Source: Sutterella sp. (GTDB lineage: Bacteria; Pseudomonadota; Gammaproteobacteria; Burkholderiales; Burkholderiaceae_F). From it: a stretch of DNA of 19,748 nt. The notes under the pieces were generated by a model, which did no database searches, was not told the DNA's origin, and saw nothing but the letters and a program-made list of their open reading frames with translations. The first letter of the stretch is position 1. The number at the start of each line of letters is the position of its first letter. The position numbers and the translations under genes were made by a program. The stretch is taken from the NCBI GenBank assembly GCA_020025965.1, contig JAHHRG010000037.1, positions 1 to 19,748 on the forward strand. The letters are read 5' to 3'. Positions 7,725 to 13,862 of the stretch are shown one piece after another.

Positions 7725-9248
7725 TTATTTGATTTCAATCTTCTGAGCCGTTCTTGCAGCCGTACGGCCGAAGATCATGCAGTCGGCCACGGCCACCGTC
7801 CCGAGACGAACCATCCCGTGAACGCCGCCCGTCACTTCGCCCGCGGCGTAGAGACCCGGAATCGGGAAGCCGAGCGCGTTGAGAACCTGCGCCTTGTCAT
7901 TGATTTCCAGACCGCCCATGCAATGGTGCACACGCGGCCAGAGACGCACGGCCCAGAAAGGACCTTCGTCGTTGGGGAGACTGTCGTCAAAGAACAGGCA
8001 ATCGAATTCCGGATCCTTCTTGGCCTTGATGTACCCGTTCATCTTTTCGTTGGTCTTCGCGAGTTCTTCGTACGGAATCTTGTAGAAGTCGGCCATCGCC
8101 TTCAAGGTGTCGAACTTCTTCACGACACCCTTCTTCAACAAGGTTTCCATCTGTTCGGGCGACATGTTCTTAGCGGCCTGATTCTGAACATTCTTTTCAG
8201 ATGCATACAAAATCGCCGGATGCCCCATGGCGACGATGGCGTCGGCACGAACCTTACGGTTGCCGGTTTCCTTAATGAAGCGCTTGCCGGTTTCCGGATC
8301 GATCATGGCGCCGAAGCCGACCAAAGCTTCGACAAAGAGCGGGGCAATCCCGAAGCCCTTTTCGTCAGGCGAGGTCCACGGTCCCAACTGAATCCAGTCC
8401 ATGTGAACCGTGTTCGCACCGATCATCTGAGCCTGCTGAATCATTTCGCCCGTAGCGCCCGGATGATTCGTCGAAGTGAACTCGGCCGTCAGACGCGGGT
8501 CATGGCTCATACGCATCTTGACGTTCTGACTGAAGCCGCCTGTAGCCAGCAACACACCGTGCTTGGCGCGAACGTACTGCACCGTGCCGCTGTCGGGCTT
8601 ATTGAAATTGAAGTCCTTGCGAAGCTTGACACCCAAAACGCGCCCCTTGTCGTCGACAACCAATTCGTCCACCATCGTGCGCTGTTCAACAGGGATTTTG
8701 AATTCCTTGCACTTGGCGAGCATCGGCATGATGAAACCCGCACCCGAGTGAGCTTCCACACCGTGGGAGCGCTTCACGCTGTGGCCGCCGTGGTAATAGA
8801 CGTTGTTAAATTTCACGCCGATCTTGTCTCGCAGCCAGTAGAAGTTTTCGAGCGAGTGGTCGGCAATGACGCGAGCCAGTTCGGCATGGTTGATCTTGCC
8901 GCCTGCGCGGAGAATGTCTTCGTAGAGAAGGTCTGCGTTGTCTTCAATCCCGCGTTCCTTCTGCATATCGGTCCCGGCAGCCGCAACGGCACCGCCGTTA
9001 ATGATGGAGTTGCCGCCCGGCAGAGGCATCTTGTCGACCACGACAATGTCCTTCATGCCGAGGAAATGGCCTTCAAGCGCGGCCGCCAAACCGGCGAAGC
9101 CCGTTCCGATGATAAGGAAGTTGACCGTGCGATCCCATTTTTCCGGGACGTTCGTGGTCTTGGCGATTGCCGCAGGGGTCGCCAGTGCGACACCGAGCAT
9201 ACTCATCGTACCCAAAAAATGACGACGGTTAATTTGGAAATTGCTCAT
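7725..9248 (-). CDS. Tat-exported FAD-dependent reductase, flavocytochrome c / fumarate reductase family
   Basis: This 507-residue periplasmic flavoprotein belongs to the family of soluble fumarate and urocanate reductases, which reduce an organic double bond with electrons from the quinone pool. A Tat signal, NRRHFLG (7-13) with a hydrophobic stretch to about A29, is followed by the FAD site FLIIGTGFAG (44-53) and VVVDKMPLPGGNS. The active-site region shows STNHPGATGE (259-268), R331 in ETGNRKV (proposed proton-donor Arg), H441-H442 in VHHCMGG, and R481 in GGVHGMVRLG. Compared with Fcc3-type fumarate reductases, the IQxHP motif is IQLGPW (286-291, His replaced by Gly), HHTMGG is HHCMGG, and NRLGGNA is VRLGTVA. 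That suggests a different substrate. There is no c-heme or FMN-binding domain. The ATG at 9246-9248 follows a strong GGAGG seven bases upstream. The porin gene lies upstream in the same direction. Confidence 0.88.
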   Translation of the reverse strand: MSNFQINRRHFLGTMSMLGVALATPAAIAKTTNVPEKWDRTVNFLIIGTGFAGLAAALEGHFLGMKDIVVVDKMPLPGGNSIINGGAVAAAGTDMQKERGIEDNADLLYEDILRAGGKINHAELARVIADHSLENFYWLRDKIGVKFNNVYYHGGHSVKRSHGVEAHSGAGFIMPMLAKCKEFKIPVEQRTMVDELVVDDKGRVLGVKLRKDFNFNKPDSGTVQYVRAKHGVLLATGGFSQNVKMRMSHDPRLTAEFTSTNHPGATGEMIQQAQMIGANTVHMDWIQLGPWTSPDEKGFGIAPLFVEALVGFGAMIDPETGKRFIKETGNRKVRADAIVAMGHPAILYASEKNVQNQAAKNMSPEQMETLLKKGVVKKFDTLKAMADFYKIPYEELAKTNEKMNGYIKAKKDPEFDCLFFDDSLPNDEGPFWAVRLWPRVHHCMGGLEINDKAQVLNALGFPIPGLYAAGEVTGGVHGMVRLGTVAVADCMIFGRTAARTAQKIEIK

Positions 9249-9440
9249 TTGATTGCCTCCGAAATGACTTTCAAAATGCCGTTCGAAAAGCCGCGCCTTA
9301 TGCCGGCTCACGTCAAACGGTGAACACTCTATTGTTGAGTCTAAGAAAATCAGGTCGGCTCGGCATCCTCTCCGCTTGGGCATTGAACGCAATGGTTTAC
9401 CCTGTCTTGCAGAGAAGATATGCGCCGACCGATTCCCTTT

Positions 9441-10586
9441 TTAGAACTTGTGGATGACACCGAGCGCGAACTGATAACCGTCGGGCTTGGCTTCGATCGC
9501 ACCGTTTTCAACCTTTTCCTGCGAGTAGCCTAAGAGTGAGTAGAGAGCCGTTCTCTTCGAGAGCGGATAGTCGTAGGCGCCCGCCACCGTATAGCGGGTA
9601 AAGTCGACCTCGCTCTGGTTGTCCATGTCGCGGTAGTTAACCGAGAACTTCACATTGCCGCCAGCGAGCGGATAGTTCACGCCGACGCTTGCACCCCAGC
9701 CGTCCACAAAGCCGTAACCCTTTTTATCCGTTGCGACCAAAATGCCGTCACGCGCCACACCGCCGCGAGCCATGACATTGAGACTCTGACTGTCGAAATA
9801 CTGGACAAAGGTGATGAGTTTGAGCTTGTTGTCAAACGTATAGTTGCCGCCCAAGGTGACGGTCACACCGTCCGACACGTCGTTACCCGCACCGGTTTCA
9901 CGATCGCCGTACATCGTTGTATCGGCCAACAAAACGGCTTCAAGGGCATTGACCTGATAACGCAGGGCGAGAGATGCGTAGCGGTCGGTTTCACTGTGAC
10001 CTTCTTCGCCCTTGCCCTTCACGCCGTCCATCTTGAAGGAATACATGGCGTAGCCCGTCAGCCCGTTAAAAGTCGGGGTGCGATAGGCAATGGCATTGTC
10101 CACTCGCGTCCAAAGCGAAGCCGAGGCATAGCCCGAACCGATCGCGGACGTATAGTTGGCGACGATCGGGTCGATGGCACGGAACAAACCGTTTTCACCG
10201 AGCACACTGCCAAAAACCGGCATACGGCCCGCGAAGAATTTACCGTAAGGCGTGGCCAAACTGAGCGTAGCTTCACGACCGAAGAGACGGCCGCCCTGCT
10301 TCGCGTCGAGTGCGCCGGTATCGGATTCAATACCGGATTCCAGCACGAAGCCCACCTTCATGCCGTTGCCCAGATATTCGGATCCGCGAAGACCGAAGCG
10401 CGAACCGTTTTCGAGACCGTTTTCCATTGTAAAGTCGTCGTGGTTCGCAGCGCCCGCAATATCGCCTTCCGAATGCACATAGGACGCGCTCATATCGAAC
10501 AGACCGTAGACCGTAACCGACGGATCGGCCATCGACATCGTGGCAAAACAACCGAGCACACTAAAGGCCAGCAAACTTTTTCTCAT
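9441..10586 (-). CDS. Gram-negative trimeric porin (betaproteobacterial type)
   Basis: This 381-residue outer-membrane beta-barrel allows diffusion of small hydrophilic solutes. The signal peptide MRKSLLAFSVLGCFATMSMA is cleaved before DPSVTVYGLFD, the standard first strand of Burkholderiales porins. Further marks are ENGSRFGLRGSEYLGNGMKVGFVLESG (first strands), a constriction-loop region with GRMPVFGSVLGENGLFR, and the terminal strand ending GVIHKF with the C-terminal Phe used for outer-membrane assembly. The ATG at 10584-10586 follows AGGAG about nine bases upstream and gives a clean signal peptide; an upstream ATG at 10634 would spoil it. The reductase gene follows 192 bases downstream on the same strand, so the porin may admit the reductase substrate, which is an inference. 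Confidence 0.95.
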   Translation of the reverse strand: MRKSLLAFSVLGCFATMSMADPSVTVYGLFDMSASYVHSEGDIAGAANHDDFTMENGLENGSRFGLRGSEYLGNGMKVGFVLESGIESDTGALDAKQGGRLFGREATLSLATPYGKFFAGRMPVFGSVLGENGLFRAIDPIVANYTSAIGSGYASASLWTRVDNAIAYRTPTFNGLTGYAMYSFKMDGVKGKGEEGHSETDRYASLALRYQVNALEAVLLADTTMYGDRETGAGNDVSDGVTVTLGGNYTFDNKLKLITFVQYFDSQSLNVMARGGVARDGILVATDKKGYGFVDGWGASVGVNYPLAGGNVKFSVNYRDMDNQSEVDFTRYTVAGAYDYPLSKRTALYSLLGYSQEKVENGAIEAKPDGYQFALGVIHKF

Positions 10587-10615
10587 TTTTCTCTCTCCTA
10601 CTCTCAGAAGAAAAG

Positions 10616-10638
10616 CACTTTGCACTCGCGGCAAAGTG
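10616..10638. promoter_or_regulatory. Perfect 8-bp inverted repeat in the porin leader
   Basis: CACTTTGC at 10616-10623 and GCAAAGTG at 10631-10638 with a 7-base spacer lie 30-52 bases upstream of the porin ATG. The symmetry and spacing fit either a protein operator or an mRNA hairpin controlling porin expression. I cannot tell which; no T-run follows, so it is not a terminator. Confidence 0.5.
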
Positions 10639-10714
10639 TCGACGTATTGAGAATCAGTCTAAGTTCGAAGCGCGCCCTTTTCTCTCTCTTTGAGGCTAAA
10701 CGTGAAGGCGGCGT

Positions 10715-10730
10715 ACCCAACTGCTTGGGT
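10715..10730. repeat. Hairpin ACCCAA-CTGC-TTGGGT
   Basis: A perfect 6-bp inverted repeat with a 4-base loop sits inside a larger inverted repeat, AGGCGGC (10706-10712) with GCCGCCT (10738-10744). It lies between the lipoprotein terminator and the porin promoter region. It may form an extended structure that competes with the neighbouring terminator hairpin. Confidence 0.5.
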
Positions 10731-10732
10731 GC

Positions 10733-10753
10733 AAAAAAGCCGCCTCGGCTTTT
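10733..10753 (-). terminator. Intrinsic terminator of the small lipoprotein gene
   Basis: On the minus strand AAAAGCCG pairs with CGGCTTTT around an AGG loop, followed by further T residues (10733-10738 complement). It lies about 40 bases beyond the lipoprotein stop at 10793. The stem is symmetrical enough to work in both directions. Confidence 0.7.
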
Positions 10754-10792
10754 AACCGGGCGGCCCTGGGAGCGCGAATGCTCGTGAAAAAA

Positions 10793-11221
10793 TCAGAAGG
10801 AGGTCGGTCGATCGGCCGTCATTTTCTTCATTTTCAGATCGTTCATCAAACGGATCGCATCCATTTGGAAATTGTTAATCCAACGATTCAGTTTTCGATG
10901 AACCAAACCGTCGTCACGCATCAGCTTATGAGTCGTTTTACGGCTCACCTGAAGTCGGAACATCGATTCGTCATAGGTAATGTCCAACACAGCGACATGT
11001 TCGCCCTTGACCAGAGTAGCTTCCGCATGATGCTCGTCAACAGGAAGAACGCTCCAACCGCGCTTACGACCGGCCAACGACAGGCACTGCCCCATTTCTT
11101 GATTGGTCAATCCCGACACCGGCACCTCTGGCGTGAGCGGAACTGTCGCTCGAGTACAGGCACCGATCATGCCAGGCAAGGTCACTGCCGCGGCCAACGT
11201 CAAAAAAGTTCGTCTCTGCAT
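10793..11221 (-). CDS. Small predicted lipoprotein, unknown function
   Basis: This 142-residue protein starts with a Sec-type lipoprotein signal, MQRRTFLTLAAAVTLPGMIGAC, where MIGAC is a lipobox and C22 the lipidation site. The mature part contains a small domain with GRKRGWSV, then HHAEATLVKGEHVAVLDITYDESMFRLQVS, then LNRWINNFQMDAIR at the end. This matches my recollection of a widespread proteobacterial family of small lipoproteins with RGW, a central I-x-Y-x-x-x-x-x-x-I-x-Y strand and a terminal NRWINNL motif, none with an assigned role. The start has AAAGG about eight bases upstream. It is divergent from the small membrane protein gene at 11382 and ends at its own terminator. Confidence 0.75.
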   Translation of the reverse strand: MQRRTFLTLAAAVTLPGMIGACTRATVPLTPEVPVSGLTNQEMGQCLSLAGRKRGWSVLPVDEHHAEATLVKGEHVAVLDITYDESMFRLQVSRKTTHKLMRDDGLVHRKLNRWINNFQMDAIRLMNDLKMKKMTADRPTSF

Positions 11222-11304
11222 TTAATACGCCTTTAAAGAAAAACGTTATCTTTATTGTACACATTAAGATCCCCATTCGCGACAAATCGCACCGATTCGG
11301 CTTA

Positions 11305-11315
11305 GGGATTATCCC
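11305..11315. repeat. Short palindrome GGGAT-T-ATCCC in a divergent intergenic region
   Basis: An 11-base perfect palindrome lies in the 160-base divergent region between the lipoprotein gene and the small membrane protein gene, upstream of a TAAAAT hexamer at 11340-11345. It might be an operator; the evidence is symmetry and position only. Confidence 0.3.
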
Positions 11316-11381
11316 GAAATACTCAAAATTTCCGAGTGCTAAAATACTTTTTTCTTTTAATTTCTAGGCAAAGGAACTGAA

Positions 11382-11669
11382 ATGGCTTTCAAGGACGACA
11401 TCGGCAAGATGTTTTGGATCGGCGGTGTACTTATCTGCTCTCTCGCATTTGCGATGTCCGTCACCGAAGGGATCGGCTTTGCCAACGCCGAAGCGGAGAA
11501 AATGTTCAAGCTGGGCCTCATGGTGCTCGGTTGCTTGGCCGCTTTCCTTTTCCTTTACCGCCGTCATCTGCGCGGCATCAAATTGCCGGAAAAATTGGTG
11601 ATTTACGGCGTCTTCCCGATTCTCGGCATTGCTTCGACCGTTTGGGGCTGGTTGCTCGAACACCCCTAA
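11382..11669 (+). CDS. Small three-helix inner-membrane protein, unknown function
   Basis: This 95-residue protein has three hydrophobic segments: about 10-28 (MFWIGGVLICSLAFAMSV), 43-58 (LGLMVLGCLAAFLFLY) and 72-90 (LVIYGVFPILGIASTVWGWL). A positive loop, RRHLRGIK, lies between the second and third, suggesting it faces the cytoplasm. AAGGA at 11371-11375 is about six bases before the ATG, so translation is well supported. No known motif is recognised. It is a single-gene unit with a strong terminator behind it. Confidence 0.8.
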   Translation: MAFKDDIGKMFWIGGVLICSLAFAMSVTEGIGFANAEAEKMFKLGLMVLGCLAAFLFLYRRHLRGIKLPEKLVIYGVFPILGIASTVWGWLLEHP

Positions 11670-11688
11670 CCTCGGTCTTCCGAATAAC

Positions 11689-11746
11689 AAAAAGGCCTTG
11701 AGGGAATTCTTCTCGTTGCAGGATTCCTCCAAGGCCTTTTTCTTTT
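11689..11746. terminator. Bidirectional intrinsic terminator
   Basis: AAAAAGGCCTTG (11689-11700) and CAAGGCCTTTTT (11730-11741) form a perfect 12-bp stem, extended inward by GAGGGAAT/ATTCCTC-type pairing with a bulge. It separates the rightward small membrane protein gene from the leftward gene ending at 11756 and can serve both. Confidence 0.9.
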
Positions 11747-11755
11747 TCCGAAAGA

Positions 11756-12193
11756 TCAGAGCCGTTCGCGCAGCAGATAACCGGGATTCTCCTCGTTGTC
11801 GGCAATTTCGAGTATGTAATTAAACAGCGCCGTCTCGCCTTCCACATCAAGCCGAATCCCGTTGGATTCTTGGAACCATTCCATATAAGAAGGCCAGGCT
11901 GCGAGCGAATATATGTTTTGATTTTCAAAACGAAGTCTCGCGAGCGCCAGGCGTTTTTCAGAAGAAAAAGCGAGAGCATTCCAGCTCGCATAGCCGAGCA
12001 TAGCGGCAATAACGTGTTCGGCATAAGCAAGCGTCGGTTCCGTCACATAGCCTAAACGGAAATTGGCCACGATCGCCTCGACGGCAAAAAAACGCGGCTC
12101 ATATATATAGCGTCCGTCTTCAGCACGACGGATCGTTTGGAAATCCTGCAAAAGCCGTCGGGCCTGCAGACGTAAATAGCAAATCGGTGTCAT
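11756..12193 (-). CDS. Small conserved-looking soluble protein, unknown function
   Basis: About 145 residues, without signal peptide or membrane segments. The sequence runs YLRLQARRLLQDF, then YEPRFFAVEAIVANF, then TLAYAEHVIAAMLGYASWNAL, then LARLRFENQNI. This order resembles, from memory, a family of uncharacterised proteins with the patterns KLQAKxLxxDY, YxPxFFDxxxIV and AQHxIAxxxGFxxWxxLL, some of which are fused to or found near mobile or toxin-type genes. No catalytic motif is evident. ATG at 12191-12193 is preferred to GTG at 12209-12211, although neither has a good ribosome site (only GGA about nine bases before the ATG). It ends at a shared bidirectional terminator. Confidence 0.65.
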   Translation of the reverse strand: MTPICYLRLQARRLLQDFQTIRRAEDGRYIYEPRFFAVEAIVANFRLGYVTEPTLAYAEHVIAAMLGYASWNALAFSSEKRLALARLRFENQNIYSLAAWPSYMEWFQESNGIRLDVEGETALFNYILEIADNEENPGYLLRERL

Positions 12194-12233
12194 GAGCGGG
12201 ATCCAATGCACAATGGCACAACTTTTTGAATAT

Positions 12234-12271
12234 AAAAAACGGTCCGGTGATTCTTGGAAATCGCCGGACCG
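12234..12271 (-). terminator. Intrinsic terminator of pepT
   Basis: CGGTCCGGTGATT (12240-12252) pairs with AATCGCCGGACCG (12259-12271) through one G-U pair. On the minus strand the stem is followed by six T residues (complement of 12234-12239). It lies about 90 bases after the pepT stop. Confidence 0.92.
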
Positions 12272-12347
12272 AAAAAATAACCTGGATGGTTTCTAATTTT
12301 TTTAAGAGCACAGCCTTTCGACCGTTGTCTAAGCGGTCTGCGCCCGA

Positions 12348-12359
12348 GTTTCCGGAAAC
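12348..12359. repeat. 12-bp perfect palindrome just after the pepT stop
   Basis: GTTTCCGGAAAC is fully self-complementary and lies three bases beyond the pepT stop codon. A further small inverted repeat, GACCG/CGGTC (about 12320-12338), lies between it and the terminator. No function is evident. Confidence 0.5.
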
Positions 12360-12362
12360 GGA

Positions 12363-13613
12363 TTACTTCTGCGTGCCGGCGATGAGGTCAACCAAAGTCA
12401 ACGTCGTTTCCACGGACTTCTGCCAAGAATTCATCGGCATGAATTCGCAGTTGCTGTGGAAGTTATGAGCACCCGTGAAGTAGTTCGGCGTCAGGATGCC
12501 CTTCGTGGAAATGTAGGAGCCGTCCGTACCGCCGCGCATGGCCTTGGTCTTGGCTTCAACACCGATCAATTCGAGAGCACGGTAGATATATTCGATGCCC
12601 TTCTTGTTGTCATCACGGATCGAATCAGCGATGTTGGCGTAGACATCTTCCTGCCAGTAATCGATCTGAGCACGCGGATGGCGCTTCTTTAAGTATTCAA
12701 CAGCGGCGAGAAGAAGCGCCTTCTTTTCTTCGTAGAGAGCCTTGTTGTGGTCGCGAATCTTCAAGGTGAGCGTGGCCTTGGCGGGAGAAGCCTGAACGGT
12801 CTTCAACACGATGAAGCCTTCGCGCAATTCCGTGTATTCCGGCGTAGCGGCACGATCGAGCATGTTGATGAAATCGTGCAGAACGAGGATCGGGTTGACG
12901 AGAACGCCCTTCGAAGCCATCGGGTGAGCGGTCACACCCTTAATGTCGAGTTGGGCGGAACCGGCATTAAACGTTTCCCAAACCACTTCGCCCAGTTCGC
13001 AGCAGTCGATCGTGTAAGCGAAGTCAACCGGAAGCTTGGAGTAGTCCAGCTTGCGGGCACCCTTTTCACCGAGTTCTTCGTCAGGAACGAAGCAAATATA
13101 GATATCGCCATGCGGACGGTTTTCCTTGGTGATCGTATTCATGGCGGTCATCACGTTGGCAATGGCGGACTTGTCGTCGGCGCCGAGAACGGAGGTACCG
13201 TCGGAAAGAACGATGTCATCACCGATGTACTGTTCGATTTCCGGATGTTCCTTCGTGGTGAGCCAGATATCCTTTTCCTTATTAAGGCAGATATCACCGC
13301 CCTGGTAGTTCTTCAAAACCCAGGGATGGATTTCCGGAGAGAGACCGACGGGAACGGTGTCCATATGGATAACCCAAGCCACGGACGGAACCTTTTGGCC
13401 TTCGGGCATGTTAGAGGGAAGCTTGGAGGTCACGCAGGCGAATTCGCTAATTTCAACCTGTTCAAAACCCATTTCTTCAAGTTCGGAAGCGAGAAGCTTG
13501 GCGAGCTCGAATTCGTTGGGGTTCGACGGAACGACACCGGCCTTCGGGTCGGACTGGGTGGGAATGGCGATGTAGCGCTGGAAACGTTCCAGCAATTCGG
13601 CCTTGTGATCCAT
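12363..13613 (-). CDS. pepT: Peptidase T (M20B zinc aminotripeptidase)
   Basis: This 416-residue cytoplasmic enzyme removes the N-terminal residue of tripeptides; family members are about 405-415 residues. The metal and catalytic residues are in place: H83 and D85 in VIHMDTVP, D146 in LGADDKS, E179-E180 in VPDEELGEKGA, D203 in TIDCCELGE and H386 in NFHSNCEF. R360 in AMRGGTDGS matches the substrate-binding loop of the family. The ATG at 13611-13613 was chosen because GGAG lies nine bases upstream; the ATG five codons earlier has no ribosome site. The gene is divergent from dcuC. In Salmonella pepT is induced under anaerobiosis, and here it sits beside an anaerobic transporter, in keeping with peptide use without oxygen. 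Confidence 0.95.
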   Translation of the reverse strand: MDHKAELLERFQRYIAIPTQSDPKAGVVPSNPNEFELAKLLASELEEMGFEQVEISEFACVTSKLPSNMPEGQKVPSVAWVIHMDTVPVGLSPEIHPWVLKNYQGGDICLNKEKDIWLTTKEHPEIEQYIGDDIVLSDGTSVLGADDKSAIANVMTAMNTITKENRPHGDIYICFVPDEELGEKGARKLDYSKLPVDFAYTIDCCELGEVVWETFNAGSAQLDIKGVTAHPMASKGVLVNPILVLHDFINMLDRAATPEYTELREGFIVLKTVQASPAKATLTLKIRDHNKALYEEKKALLLAAVEYLKKRHPRAQIDYWQEDVYANIADSIRDDNKKGIEYIYRALELIGVEAKTKAMRGGTDGSYISTKGILTPNYFTGAHNFHSNCEFMPMNSWQKSVETTLTLVDLIAGTQK

Positions 13614-13730
13614 GATTTGTTTCTCCATAAATTAATCATTAATGAGCGGGTCAACTCGGAAATCAAGTTTGACAATTGAGGTCGCTCATCAAGCGGTCCT
13701 GAGAATTATGGAATCGGTCAAATCAAAATT

Positions 13731-13750
13731 CTTGATACCTTGGTATCGAG
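13731..13750. promoter_or_regulatory. Palindrome in the pepT-dcuC divergent region, candidate operator
   Basis: GATACC-TT-GGTATC (13734-13747) is a perfect 6-bp inverted repeat, extended to 8 of 9 positions by flanking CT and AG. It lies midway in the 249-base divergent region and could control either gene. It begins with TTGAT like an FNR half site, but the spacing is eight rather than four bases. Confidence 0.45.
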
Positions 13751-13787
13751 TTTTGTCATCCGAAGTAACGGACAATACTCGCAAGCT

Positions 13788-13812
13788 GAAGCGTAACTGT
13801 CTTTAACGCTTC
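13788..13812. repeat. 7-bp inverted repeat upstream of dcuC
   Basis: GAAGCGT (13788-13794) and ACGCTTC (13806-13812) flank an 11-base spacer about 50 bases before the dcuC ATG. It may be a regulator site or a leader hairpin. Evidence is symmetry and position only. Confidence 0.35.
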
Positions 13813-13862
13813 GCCTTCCAATCATCGTTTTTGACCTACTAATAGATAAGGACCCCACCATC

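Noticed and set aside
7473..9323. Long rightward open frame of 616 codons opposite the flavin reductase gene
   Set aside because: It is antisense to a clearly coding gene with FAD and catalytic motifs, has no matching family pattern, and its composition is Arg/His-rich as expected of a shadow frame.
9249..9440. Terminator or promoter between porin and flavin reductase genes
   Set aside because: I found no convincing hairpin with T-run and no pair of hexamers at normal spacing. A TTGACG hexamer near the reductase start has no -10 at a suitable distance.
13732..13749. FNR box in the pepT-dcuC region
   Set aside because: FNR sites are TTGAT-N4-ATCAA. Here the half sites are eight bases apart and the second reads ATCGA.
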